DNA of 64,000 bases from Angelakisella massiliensis (lineage in GTDB: Bacteria > Bacillota > Clostridia > Oscillospirales > Ruminococcaceae): positions 744,046 through 808,045 of the forward strand of contig NZ_LT629945.1 in assembly GCF_900104675.1 (NCBI RefSeq), given 5' to 3'. Below the pieces are notes generated by a model. It ran no database searches, had not been told where the DNA came from, and saw only the letters and a program-made list of their open reading frames with translations. This document shows positions 41,529 through 50,133 of the stretch, piece by piece. How positions within the stretch are numbered: position 1 is the first letter of the stretch; the number at the start of each line of letters is the position of its first letter. Both the position numbers and the translations under genes were made by a program.

Positions 41529-43529
41529 TCAGGGCTGGAAGCCTTCACTGTTGTCCTCCAAATCCTCATAGGTGGGCTTTTCAGGATCGAAATCCACCCG
41601 GTAGGAATGATAAACCTTGTCATTGATCTTCACGGTAATGGTCGTCTGGCCGGAATCCCCGGGAACCGTAATGTTCACCACCCGGGCCTCTGCGGGGCTG
41701 ACCATCTGATTGAGGAACTCCACCCCATCCTGATCAACCGTCAAATGAACGCTCTGCTCAATATCCAGAGGCAGCATACAGATGATGCTCACCGACTTTT
41801 CTCCCTCGCTGACGGGAAGCTCCGAGGAAACGGTCAGATTCACCTTGCTGCCCACCGCCAGGGGCGCCGGATAGTTGGGGTCCTGGCCCAGAACCACGCC
41901 CTCCGCCATATCGCTGGCCTTGCGGATAATGGTACCCACCTCCAGGCCGGCGTTTTTAATGATCTCCCGGGCAGTCTCCAGATCCTGTCCCACAACGTCC
42001 GGTACCTGCACCTTTTCCTTACCGCTGCCGCGGCTGACATAGACCATGACGCTGCTGCCTACCTCTACGGTGACATTGGGCCCCGGCTCGGTGCTGACCA
42101 CACTGCCCTCCGGCACATCCTCACTGTTGATCTGTGTTTCTTCTGCCACTAATCCCATTTCCTGGAGCTTGGCCATCACCAAAGTGCCTTCCTGGCCGGT
42201 GAAATCCGGCATAGCCACTGTCTGCTGGCCGTTTGACACCTTCAGACGGATGGTGCTGCCCACCTTCACATTTTTACCGGAGGTGGGGTACTGCTCATAA
42301 ATCTCCCCCTGCTCAAAGTTGTTGCGGAAATCCTGCTCCTCCAGCACAAACTCAAAATCGCTGTAGGCCTTGTCCTTGATCACTTCATCATACTGCTTGC
42401 CTACCAGGTCGGGGCATTCCACCTCCGGCACCTGAACAAAGGGATTGTTGTTGTAAACCATCACCCCTACGAAAATAAGGGTGCCCACCACAAAGGCGCA
42501 GGTAATGCCGAACAAAATACTGAGGAAAGAGGCTTTCTTCTTTTTCTTCCGCCGTCGGGCGGCCGGATCGCTTCCCTTTTTGGTTTTCTTGGTCTTTTGG
42601 TCGGTCACAGCGGATGCCTCTTCCCTGTCCATAAATTTTTGCGCTTCACTCTTTTTATCCAGGTCCAGGTCCATCTCCCCGTAGCCGAAGACAATGCCGG
42701 GGTTCTGGGTAAAGCTGCGCAGATCCTGGAGCATCTCTCCGGCGCTCTGATACCGCTTATCCACATTTTTGGCCATAGCCCGGAGGGTGATGTCCTCCAA
42801 AGCCTGAGGGATGGCGGGATTGAGCTGCCGTGGCTTGACCGGGGACGCCTCGATCTGCTTGAGAGCGACGGTAATGGGACTGTCCCCCTCAAAGGGCAGC
42901 TGGCCGGTAATCATTTCAAAGAGGATCACGCCCACCGAATACAGGTCGGACCGCTGGTCGATGACGCCGTCTCCCCTGGCCTGCTCCGGACTGATGTAAT
43001 GAACGGAACCGATGGCCTTGTTGGTAATGGTCCGGGACCGGGACATGGCAAAACGGGCAATGCCGAAGTCCATCACCTTGATGCTGCCGTCGGTGAGAAC
43101 CATGATATTCTGCGGCTTTACATCCCGGTGGACGATGCCGTTGTCATGGGCGTGCTGCAGCGCCATCAGCAGCTGGATGGTCAAAGCGGTGGCCACCTTG
43201 AAGCTGACCACCTTCTTCTTCTCGATATATTCCTTGAGGGTGATGCCATCCACATACTCCATCACAATGGTGGGATTGGGCCCGCCCAGGATGACATCGT
43301 AAATTTTAACGATATTGGGGTGATTGAGGGTATCAATGGCCCGGGTCTCATTACGAAAGCGGCGGAGGAAGTCCTCGTTTTTCGCGTACTCGTCCCGCAG
43401 CATTTTGATGGCTACCGGCCGCTGGGCCTTGGTGTCAAAGCCTTTGTAGACGTTGGCCATGCCGCCCACGCCGATGAGCTCCTCCACCAGATACCTTCCG
43501 GCCAGAGTCTTTCCCAAAATTTTATCCAT
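41529..43529 (-). CDS. prkC: PASTA-domain serine/threonine protein kinase
   Basis: A 666-residue membrane kinase. Residues about 10-275 form the kinase domain with ELIGVGGMANVYKG, VAIKML, IVHRDVKPQNIM and VMDFGIARFA. A basic stretch and a single membrane segment near 335-358 follow. The extracellular part has three PASTA repeats beginning PDLVGKQYDEV, PDFTGQEGTLV and PDVVGQDLETA, and then an additional C-terminal domain. PrkC/Stk1 kinases sense muropeptides and control growth and germination. It follows the PP2C phosphatase gene with a gap of 144 bp, its usual partner. Confidence 0.96.
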   Translation of the reverse strand: MDKILGKTLAGRYLVEELIGVGGMANVYKGFDTKAQRPVAIKMLRDEYAKNEDFLRRFRNETRAIDTLNHPNIVKIYDVILGGPNPTIVMEYVDGITLKEYIEKKKVVSFKVATALTIQLLMALQHAHDNGIVHRDVKPQNIMVLTDGSIKVMDFGIARFAMSRSRTITNKAIGSVHYISPEQARGDGVIDQRSDLYSVGVILFEMITGQLPFEGDSPITVALKQIEASPVKPRQLNPAIPQALEDITLRAMAKNVDKRYQSAGEMLQDLRSFTQNPGIVFGYGEMDLDLDKKSEAQKFMDREEASAVTDQKTKKTKKGSDPAARRRKKKKKASFLSILFGITCAFVVGTLIFVGVMVYNNNPFVQVPEVECPDLVGKQYDEVIKDKAYSDFEFVLEEQDFRNNFEQGEIYEQYPTSGKNVKVGSTIRLKVSNGQQTVAMPDFTGQEGTLVMAKLQEMGLVAEETQINSEDVPEGSVVSTEPGPNVTVEVGSSVMVYVSRGSGKEKVQVPDVVGQDLETAREIIKNAGLEVGTIIRKASDMAEGVVLGQDPNYPAPLAVGSKVNLTVSSELPVSEGEKSVSIICMLPLDIEQSVHLTVDQDGVEFLNQMVSPAEARVVNITVPGDSGQTTITVKINDKVYHSYRVDFDPEKPTYEDLEDNSEGFQP

Positions 43530-43673
43530 GGTCCGTGTTCCTCCGTCAGTGGATTGCCGGCGGCCCCGCAGGAATGTCCGCCGGTTCAGGGCTTACAGAT
43601 GGGGCACGGGGCAGCGCCCTCCTTCCCCTGCCCGGACGCCGGGGAGTATCTTCCCCAAACTGTCCTGAGACTG

Positions 43674-44423
43674 TCAGCTTTCGGTCCGCTCCCGATGGAG
43701 CAGCACCGCTGTGATATTATCACGGCCTCCCTGGGCGTTGGCTTCCCTGAGCAGAGGTGTGCAATCCCACTGCTCCGCCGCCTGTGCCGTCAATTCTCCC
43801 AGCATTTCTTGTGGTACCATATTGTATAAACCGTCGGAGCAGAGAAGAAGGGTATCTCCCGGCATCAGCTCCAGCTGGCTGTAGCTGGCTTCCATTCTTT
43901 CCCGTACCCCGATGGCCCGTGTCAGCAGATTCCGGTCCGGATGGGTAGGCGCCTCCTCAGGGGTGATCTCCCCCAGCTCCACCAGCATCTGCGCCCGGTT
44001 GTGATCCACCGTTTGCTGCGTAAGCTCCCCTTCCCGGCAGAGATAGGCCCGGCTGTCCCCTACATTGGCGATATAACACCGCTGCCCTGTGACCAAAGCC
44101 AGGCAAAGGGTGGTGCCCATTCCCCGGAGATGATCCGGGTCCTGTCTGGCCTGGGCCAATACCACAGCGTTGGCGGTGGAAACCGCGGATTCCAGGATCA
44201 TATAGGCGGAGCGGTCATCCAGCCCGCTGCGGCAGGAGCTTTCCATCAGCCGCCGCACCTCCTCACAGGCGATACCGCTGGCGACGCTGCCGCCGTTTTC
44301 ACCGCCCATGCCGTCGCAAACCACGCCATAGCAATAGTCTCCGGCCAGCGCCTCTCCGGCAAAGCGGTCCTCATTGCGCTCCCGCACCCGGCCCCTGTCG
44401 GTGGCTCCTGTTACCTTGACCAT
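43674..44423 (-). CDS. prpC: PP2C-family protein phosphatase
   Basis: A 249-residue Stp1/PrpC-type phosphatase with the PP2C metal motifs: TDRGRVRERNEDRF, VVCDGMGGENGG, NVGDSRAYL and GGRDNITAVL. It reverses PrkC phosphorylation. The start is ATG 44423 behind AGGAGG. It stands directly before prkC in the transcript. Confidence 0.96.
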   Translation of the reverse strand: MVKVTGATDRGRVRERNEDRFAGEALAGDYCYGVVCDGMGGENGGSVASGIACEEVRRLMESSCRSGLDDRSAYMILESAVSTANAVVLAQARQDPDHLRGMGTTLCLALVTGQRCYIANVGDSRAYLCREGELTQQTVDHNRAQMLVELGEITPEEAPTHPDRNLLTRAIGVRERMEASYSQLELMPGDTLLLCSDGLYNMVPQEMLGELTAQAAEQWDCTPLLREANAQGGRDNITAVLLHRERTES

Positions 44424-44650
44424 GGCGTTCCCTCCTGTCTGTTCTATGTTCTGCCTTTCCAAAGCAATGGAAAATGGTCCTGCAATAGGTGATGATCTGT
44501 AATGGGTACTTTGGCTGTCCGGAAAAGGCGCTTTCTTCACAAGCTGTCCTGTACACAGGAAAGCGGCGCCTTTTCAGTACACCCAAACTGCTGTTTTGCT
44601 CTGCCCCAACCTCTTTTCAAAAAATCAGGGCAGATACTCTCACAAACCTT

Positions 44651-45700
44651 TTACTCCTGCTGGGACTGGGAAACATGCTCCCGGCGGAGCTGTCCGCAGG
44701 CGGCGCTGATGTCGCTGCCCAGCTCCCGCCGGACGGTAGCGTTAAGGCCCCGCTGCTCCAGCCGCTCCACAAAGCGCTGGATCTGCTGTCGGCTGCTGCG
44801 CTTGGTATCCCGTTCCTTCACAGGATTGACGGGAATGAGGTTCACATGGCAGTTCTGACCCCGAAGAAGGGCTGCCAGCTCATCAGCGTGGTCCATATCG
44901 TCGTTGACCCCGGCGATGAGGGCGTATTCATAGGAAATGCGCCGCCCTGTGACAGCAAAATACTCCCTGCACACCGCCATCAGCTCCTCAATGGGATAGC
45001 GGCGGTTTACCGGCATGATCTGATCCCGGGTCTCATTGTCGGCGGCATGAAGGGAAATGGACAAAGTCAGTCCCAGCTTTCGCTCCATCAGCCGCCGGAT
45101 CTCCGGCACCAGGCCGCAGGTGGACAGTGAGACGTGACGCAGGCTGAGATTCTGCCCCTGAGGAGAGGAAAGGATCTCCAGAAAATCCATCACATTCTCA
45201 AAATTGTCCAGAGGCTCCCCAATGCCCATGAGCACCAGGGAGGAAATGGCCTTGCCCATCTGCCGCTGGGCCTCATAAATCTCCCCCAGCATCTCCCCGG
45301 CGGTGAGGCTGCGCACCAGTCCCCCCAGGGTGGAGGCACAAAAACGGCATCCCTGACGGCACCCCACCTGTGTAGAGATACAAAGGCTGGGACCGTGGTT
45401 ATATTCCATCCATACCGTCTCCACACAGTTGCCGTCCGCCAGAGAAAAGAGAAATTTGCGGGTCTCATCCAGGTGGGAATCCAGCCGTGTAACGGTGGAC
45501 ACCGGAGCAATGACCGCCTTTTCCTCCAGCTTTCCCCGGAGGGCTGCGGAGAGGTTGGTCATGGCGGAAAACTCCGTCACCTGCTTCTGGTGCAGCCACT
45601 GATAAATTTGTTTTGCCCGGAAGCCAGGCTCCCCCAGTTCCTCCGTGACCCATTGGGTCAGACGGGGCAGGGGCAGGGATAACAGATCAGTCTTTTCCAA
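44651..45700 (-). CDS. rlmN: dual-specificity rRNA/tRNA adenine methyltransferase RlmN
   Basis: A 349-residue radical-SAM protein with C114, C118 and C121 (GCRQGCRFCAST) and the FSLADGNCVETVWMEY segment specific for RlmN/Cfr. It methylates C2 of A2503 in 23S rRNA and of A37 in some tRNAs. RlmN rather than Cfr is supported by the housekeeping setting between rsmB and prpC. Confidence 0.95.
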   Translation of the reverse strand: MEKTDLLSLPLPRLTQWVTEELGEPGFRAKQIYQWLHQKQVTEFSAMTNLSAALRGKLEEKAVIAPVSTVTRLDSHLDETRKFLFSLADGNCVETVWMEYNHGPSLCISTQVGCRQGCRFCASTLGGLVRSLTAGEMLGEIYEAQRQMGKAISSLVLMGIGEPLDNFENVMDFLEILSSPQGQNLSLRHVSLSTCGLVPEIRRLMERKLGLTLSISLHAADNETRDQIMPVNRRYPIEELMAVCREYFAVTGRRISYEYALIAGVNDDMDHADELAALLRGQNCHVNLIPVNPVKERDTKRSSRQQIQRFVERLEQRGLNATVRRELGSDISAACGQLRREHVSQSQQE

Positions 45701-45712
45701 CTGGCGCGCTCC

Positions 45713-46999
45713 TTACTTCGTGGTTTTCCGCTCCAGGACGGCGTAAAAGAAGCCGTCGCAGTCCAGCTCCTCTTTCACCAGGGTGGTCATGGGCTCCACA
45801 AGGCGAAATTCCCCGTGGGCATCCAGGAAACGCTGCACTACCTGCTGGTTTTCCTGAGGATTGAGGGTGCAGGTGGAATAGACCAGCCTGCCCCCTTCCT
45901 TACAATATTTTGCGGAAGTTTCCAGTATATTATACTGTACCAACCAGATTCCGTCCAGTGTTTCCAGGGGTTTATAGCGAATTTCCGGCTTGCGGCGGAG
46001 AATCCCGTAGCCGGAACAGACCACATCGCACAGTACCCGGTCAAAGGAGCCCCTTTCCGGGTTGTACTGGGTGGCGTCCTGAACCATGGGCCGGAGAATG
46101 TTCAGCCCCAGCCGGGCAGCCCCTTCCTCAATGAGCTTCACCCGATGGGGATGAAGATCGCAGCAGACCAGCTCCCCCTGGTTCTCCATCAGCTGGGCCA
46201 TGGTGAAGCTTTTGCCTCCCGGGGCGGCACAAACATCCAGCACCCGCATCCCCGGCTGGGGATCCGCTGCGGCGGCGCACAGCTGACTGGACAGGTCCTG
46301 AATATGGAACAGCCCTTCCTGGAAGGCGGGCAGGCGGGTAATACTGCCGGGGGCGGTCAGACGCAGGGCATCTTTTACTCCCGCCTCTTCTGCCTGTACT
46401 CCCTGGCCGGCAAGGAGCTCCGTCAATTCCGCGGCGGTGGTGCGGCAGGTGTTCACCCGGGCGAAAACAGGGGCGGGCCCCCGGCTTCCCTCCAGAATTC
46501 GCAGGGTCATCTCCTGGCCATAGCTTTTGCGCCAATACTGTATGAGGGGCGCGGGGATGGAATAAGCCACCGACAAAGCCGTCAGCTTATCCTTTGGTTC
46601 CGGCACCGCCATCCCTGCCCGGAGGAAGCTCCGCAGCACGCCGTTGACAAAGCCTGCCGCCCGGCGCTCTCCCAGCTGCCGGGTGATGGTGACAGTTTCA
46701 TTGACCGCCGCCGACGGGGGCACCGATGGCATATGGAGCAGCTGGTAAAAACCGCACCGCAGCGCGGCCAGCACCCCAGGGGAGAGCTTCTTCACCGCAA
46801 TGGAGCTGTATTTGCCTATGGCGTAATCCAGCGCCAAAGCCTGTTCAATGACGCCATAAAACAAAGCAGCGCAAAAGGACCTGTCCTGAGGGGACAGATC
46901 CTCCTGCTCCAGCTTATGGTCCAGAACGATATTGGAATAGCCGCCGGACCCAAAGACCTCCATCAGGCCCCGGGCGGCGGTCAGTCTTGCGCTGCCCAT
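45713..46999 (-). CDS. rsmB: 16S rRNA (cytosine-967-C5) methyltransferase RsmB
   Basis: A 428-residue RsmB with an N-terminal NusB-like domain (about 1-140) and a C-terminal methyltransferase: VLDVCAAPGGKSFTMAQ is the AdoMet site, and CDVVCSGYGILRRKPEI holds one of the catalytic cysteines; the other is in VYSTCTLNPQEN. The start is ATG 46999, just past the stop of the metallopeptidase gene, with a weak GAGG at short spacing, so translation is probably coupled. Confidence 0.95.
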   Translation of the reverse strand: MGSARLTAARGLMEVFGSGGYSNIVLDHKLEQEDLSPQDRSFCAALFYGVIEQALALDYAIGKYSSIAVKKLSPGVLAALRCGFYQLLHMPSVPPSAAVNETVTITRQLGERRAAGFVNGVLRSFLRAGMAVPEPKDKLTALSVAYSIPAPLIQYWRKSYGQEMTLRILEGSRGPAPVFARVNTCRTTAAELTELLAGQGVQAEEAGVKDALRLTAPGSITRLPAFQEGLFHIQDLSSQLCAAAADPQPGMRVLDVCAAPGGKSFTMAQLMENQGELVCCDLHPHRVKLIEEGAARLGLNILRPMVQDATQYNPERGSFDRVLCDVVCSGYGILRRKPEIRYKPLETLDGIWLVQYNILETSAKYCKEGGRLVYSTCTLNPQENQQVVQRFLDAHGEFRLVEPMTTLVKEELDCDGFFYAVLERKTTK

Positions 47000-47003
47000 G
47001 GCC

Positions 47004-47708
47004 TCAATCGTTGTTGCGGCGGCCGCCAAAGAGCAGCACCAACCGCAGCAGCTGAGCCAGGGAGACTGCCAATGCCGCCACATAGGTCATGGCGGCGGCA
47101 CCCAGAACCTTCCGGGTGCCTTTGAGTTCGTCAGGCTCCAGCATATGATAGCCTTCCAGGGTACGCAGAGCCCGGTTGCTGGCGTTAAACTCTACCGGCA
47201 GAGTAATCAGCTGGAACAGGGTCACCAGGGAAAACAGTACAATACCCGCCAAAGCGAGAGAAGATGAATTGAAAATCAATCCCAGCAGAATCAGAGGCAT
47301 GGAAAGGGTAGAACCCAGATTGGTCAGCGGAATAATGGCGTTGCGAAGGGTCAGAAAGCTGTAATGAGTGGCATGCTGCACCGCATGACCCACCTCATGA
47401 GCCGCTACACCTACAGCGGCAATGGAACTGCTGTTGTAGACACTGTCCGACAGCCGCACCACTCTGGTACGGGGATCGTAATGATCGGTAAGATTGCCGG
47501 CGATATGCTCAATGCGGACATCCCGCAGGCCGTTGGCATCCAGAATGGTTCGGGCCGCCTGGGCGCCGGTGATGTTCCGATAACTGCGAACCTGAGAATA
47601 ACGGGCGTAGGTGCTTTTCACCTTGGCCTGCGCCCAAAGGGCCAGCAGCAAAGCAGGCAGCACCAATACCAGATAGCTCCAGTCAAAGCCGTAATAATAT
47701 CCGAACAC
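47004..47708 (-). CDS. zinc metallopeptidase, YugP family
   Basis: A 234-residue membrane protein with the zinc motif HEVGHAVQH and about four hydrophobic segments; the N-terminal segment is a membrane anchor (WSYLVLVLPALLLALWAQ). This YugP-like family is often found in this locus in clostridia. Its stop codon lies 4 bp before the rsmB start. Confidence 0.92.
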   Translation of the reverse strand: MFGYYYGFDWSYLVLVLPALLLALWAQAKVKSTYARYSQVRSYRNITGAQAARTILDANGLRDVRIEHIAGNLTDHYDPRTRVVRLSDSVYNSSSIAAVGVAAHEVGHAVQHATHYSFLTLRNAIIPLTNLGSTLSMPLILLGLIFNSSSLALAGIVLFSLVTLFQLITLPVEFNASNRALRTLEGYHMLEPDELKGTRKVLGAAAMTYVAALAVSLAQLLRLVLLFGGRRNND

Positions 47709-47835
47709 AGAAATCCTCCTTGTTTTTTTCCGGCGAAAACAAGCCGCCGAAACTATTTTTCAGTGTTACTGTTCCCATTATGTCACCAAAATGTGAATGG
47801 TCTGCAAAGAGGGGGAAAAAGAATTGCGAACACCC

Positions 47836-47998
47836 TCGCTGACGCAAAGTCCGCTATGCTCCGGTCCCCTGTACGGGGACCATCCGCCCGCTCCCTTGCG
47901 TCAGCTCTTCCGGAAAAAGTCACGCTTGCTCCGGCTGCTCGGTTGTAAACGCCCTCACGACGCCTCCGCTGCGCTAGCAACTTTTTTCGGGCGAAGGA
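47836..47998 (+). repeat. structured repeat, family C copy 1
   Basis: Stem 1 GCTGACGCAA/TTGCGTCAGC (47838-47847 with 47896-47905) encloses GGTCCCC/GGGGACC. A second long-range stem CCGGAAAAAGT/ACTTTTTTCGG (47910-47920 with 47980-47990) encloses a conserved core with CGCTTGCTCCGGCTGCTCGGTTG and a later CTCCGCTGCGCTAGCAA. Other copies keep the stems by paired changes. Confidence 0.85.
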
Positions 47999-48160
47999 TA
48001 TTAAAATTCAAGAGGAAATTTGGATAGTGCCGCAAATGTGCGGCCTGATGGCGGCGCAGCTTAGCTGCGCCGCCCCCAAAAGAGAGCGAAAACCATGGCT
48101 TGCAGGAGAGAGGTCCTGTCCGCTTAATTAGGACATAAGCCCCATCCGCCTCGGGCGGAT

Positions 48161-48555
48161 TTGAATTCTACCTTATCCGCGCAACGGAATACCGGTTCCG
48201 CCGCGAAGGCGGCAGCGGAATTCCGGTATTAGCAAGGCGGCGGTATCTGTACTTTCTGCCGTGGGTAGGAGCGAGGGAATGCCGCCCCCGTGTGTCAGGC
48301 GGCAAAAATCGCTTCACGGAGCGGAGGGGCGACTTGAAGCGATTTTCCGAGCGTACCGGGCGGGGAAGCAAAAGCAGCCGCAGCGCCTTTGCGCGGCACG
48401 GTCCAGCGGAACGCTGGCGAACTTTGCTTCCTTTGGTTCGTTCCAAAGGAAGTGCCCGCCCGGCATGAGGGCTGCAGACCAGCGATACCACAAAAAGTAC
48501 GCCTCCCCGGCTGTGCCGGGTCCGCAATCTTTCGCCCCGTTTCTATCACCCATAA
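48161..48555. repeat. mosaic repeat, family D
   Basis: Blocks of this 395-bp stretch recur in inverted orientation near 56.28-56.41, 56.62-56.69 and 56.86-56.96 kb: the GCCGCCTGACACACGGGGG block, the AAAATCGCTTCAAGTCG block and the AGTTCGCCAGCG with GAACCAAAGGAAG block. Strong local hairpins are present (AATACCGG-TTCCGCCGC and relatives). Confidence 0.7.
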
Positions 48556-48563
48556 TATATCCC

Positions 48564-49496
48564 TCATTCCTCCCGGAACAGGTTATCCCCCTTGGTCAGC
48601 CGCGCGCCCCGCATGAACTCTCCGCCGGTCATCCGGCCTTTGCCCTCCGGCTGCACTTCAGTCAGCTCCAGGGCGCCGCTGCCGCAGGCAACCACCAGCT
48701 TTTTGCTGTCCAGAATCTCTCCCGGCTTGCCGCTGCCGGCAACCAGTACACTGCGGTGGATCTTCAGGTTTTTTCCATTGGCGGCGGGGATGGTCACCGA
48801 TGGCCAGGGATTGAGGCCCCGGATGAGGTTATGGATAGCTTTGGCGTCCTGATCAAAGCTTTTCAGCTGTCCCATGGCCTTGTCCAGCATGGGGGCCATG
48901 GTGGCTTCCTCTTCCTGCTGGGGACGGCGGGGGACATTTCCCTCCTCAAACAGCTTCATGGTGCGGGAGAGGCACTCCGCTCCCAGATCCATCAGCCGGT
49001 CAAAAAGCTCTCCGCTGGTTTCGTTCTCTTCCACCGGGGTCTCCATAGTGAGGATCATATCGCCGGTGTCCATCCCTTCGGCCATATACATGGAGGTGAC
49101 GCCGGCCACCGGATCCCCGTTGAGGACGGTCCACTGGATGGGGGCCGCTCCCCGGTACTTGGGCAGAAGGGAGCCGTGGATATTGACGCATCCCAGCGGC
49201 GGGCAGTCCAGGATATCCTTGGGCAGAATGCGGCCATAAGCCACCACCACAATCAGTTCCGGCGCCAGCTGCCGCAGGATTTCCAAAGCGCTGCCATCCC
49301 GCAGCTTGGTGGGCTGCCAAACAGGGATGCCCTTCTCCAGCGCCAGTTCCTTCACCGGAGGGGGACAAAGGGTGTAACCCCGGCCCCGGGGCTTATCCGG
49401 CTGGGTGAATACCCCCACCACCTCATGCCCATCCTCCAGCAGCCGCCGGAGACAGGGCACCGCGAAATCCGGCGTTCCCATAAATACCACGCGCAT
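48564..49496 (-). CDS. fmt: methionyl-tRNA formyltransferase
   Basis: A 310-residue Fmt with the N-terminal formyltransferase domain (VVFMGTPDFAVPCL; VNIHGSLLPKYRGAAPIQW; GVTSMYMAEGMDTGDMI) and the C-terminal tRNA-binding domain. It formylates Met-tRNA for initiation. It follows def by 12 bp. Confidence 0.97.
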   Translation of the reverse strand: MRVVFMGTPDFAVPCLRRLLEDGHEVVGVFTQPDKPRGRGYTLCPPPVKELALEKGIPVWQPTKLRDGSALEILRQLAPELIVVVAYGRILPKDILDCPPLGCVNIHGSLLPKYRGAAPIQWTVLNGDPVAGVTSMYMAEGMDTGDMILTMETPVEENETSGELFDRLMDLGAECLSRTMKLFEEGNVPRRPQQEEEATMAPMLDKAMGQLKSFDQDAKAIHNLIRGLNPWPSVTIPAANGKNLKIHRSVLVAGSGKPGEILDSKKLVVACGSGALELTEVQPEGKGRMTGGEFMRGARLTKGDNLFREE

Positions 49497-49508
49497 GGCC
49501 CATCCTCC

Positions 49509-49991
49509 TTATTCGTCGCCGTACATCTCTTCCAGTTCTTCCTCTGTGAGCATCCGCTCAGCGTGGTCCTTGAAAATTACACCATCCAAATGGTCGTTCT
49601 CATGGCACATGGCCCGGGCGTACAGCTCTTCGCCGGTCTCCTCAAACCACTTGCCATGGCGGTCCTGGGCGCGGATGGTCACTTTATTGGGGCGGGTGAC
49701 GATGCCGTACTCTCCAGGAGAGGACAGGCATCCTTCCTCGCCGGTCTGACTGCCGCAGCTGGAAAGGATCTGGGGATTGATAAACTCCACTACCCCTTCC
49801 CCCACATCGATGATAAAGACCCGGCGCAGGATGCCCACCTGTACCGCCGCCAGTCCCACACCGTTTGCCTTTGCCATGGTTTCTGCCATATCGTCCAGCA
49901 GCTCCCACAGCTTCTGGTCAAATTTTTCCACCGGCTTGCTCTTTTTGCGGAGGATGTCGTCCCCCTCCTTGCGAATGTTGCGAATCGCCAT
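49509..49991 (-). CDS. def: peptide deformylase
   Basis: A 160-residue deformylase with its three motifs: GVGLAAVQVG, EEGCLSSPG and CHENDHLDG. It removes the formyl group from new proteins. It precedes fmt in the same operon and follows priA by about 140 bp. Confidence 0.97.
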   Translation of the reverse strand: MAIRNIRKEGDDILRKKSKPVEKFDQKLWELLDDMAETMAKANGVGLAAVQVGILRRVFIIDVGEGVVEFINPQILSSCGSQTGEEGCLSSPGEYGIVTRPNKVTIRAQDRHGKWFEETGEELYARAMCHENDHLDGVIFKDHAERMLTEEELEEMYGDE

Positions 49992-50133
49992 GGATATCTC
50001 ACTCCTTTTTTACTTTTGTTCCCGGAGCTTTTCCACCGGGAACCCCTTGTTCTGTGGAAATATATGAAAAGCAATAAACTGCAAATTTTCTCTCCCGCAG
50101 CTCTCCAATACATTTATGGGACTGCGGCCCCGC

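Larger units (their letters stand above)
47709..48563. other. intergenic region of mosaic structured repeats
   Basis: An 855-bp gap in an otherwise tight operon, between fmt and the metallopeptidase gene. It contains one family C element (47836-47998), a hairpin-rich piece (48005-48160) and family D (48161-48555). No protein is supported; long open frames are GC-driven. Confidence 0.7.
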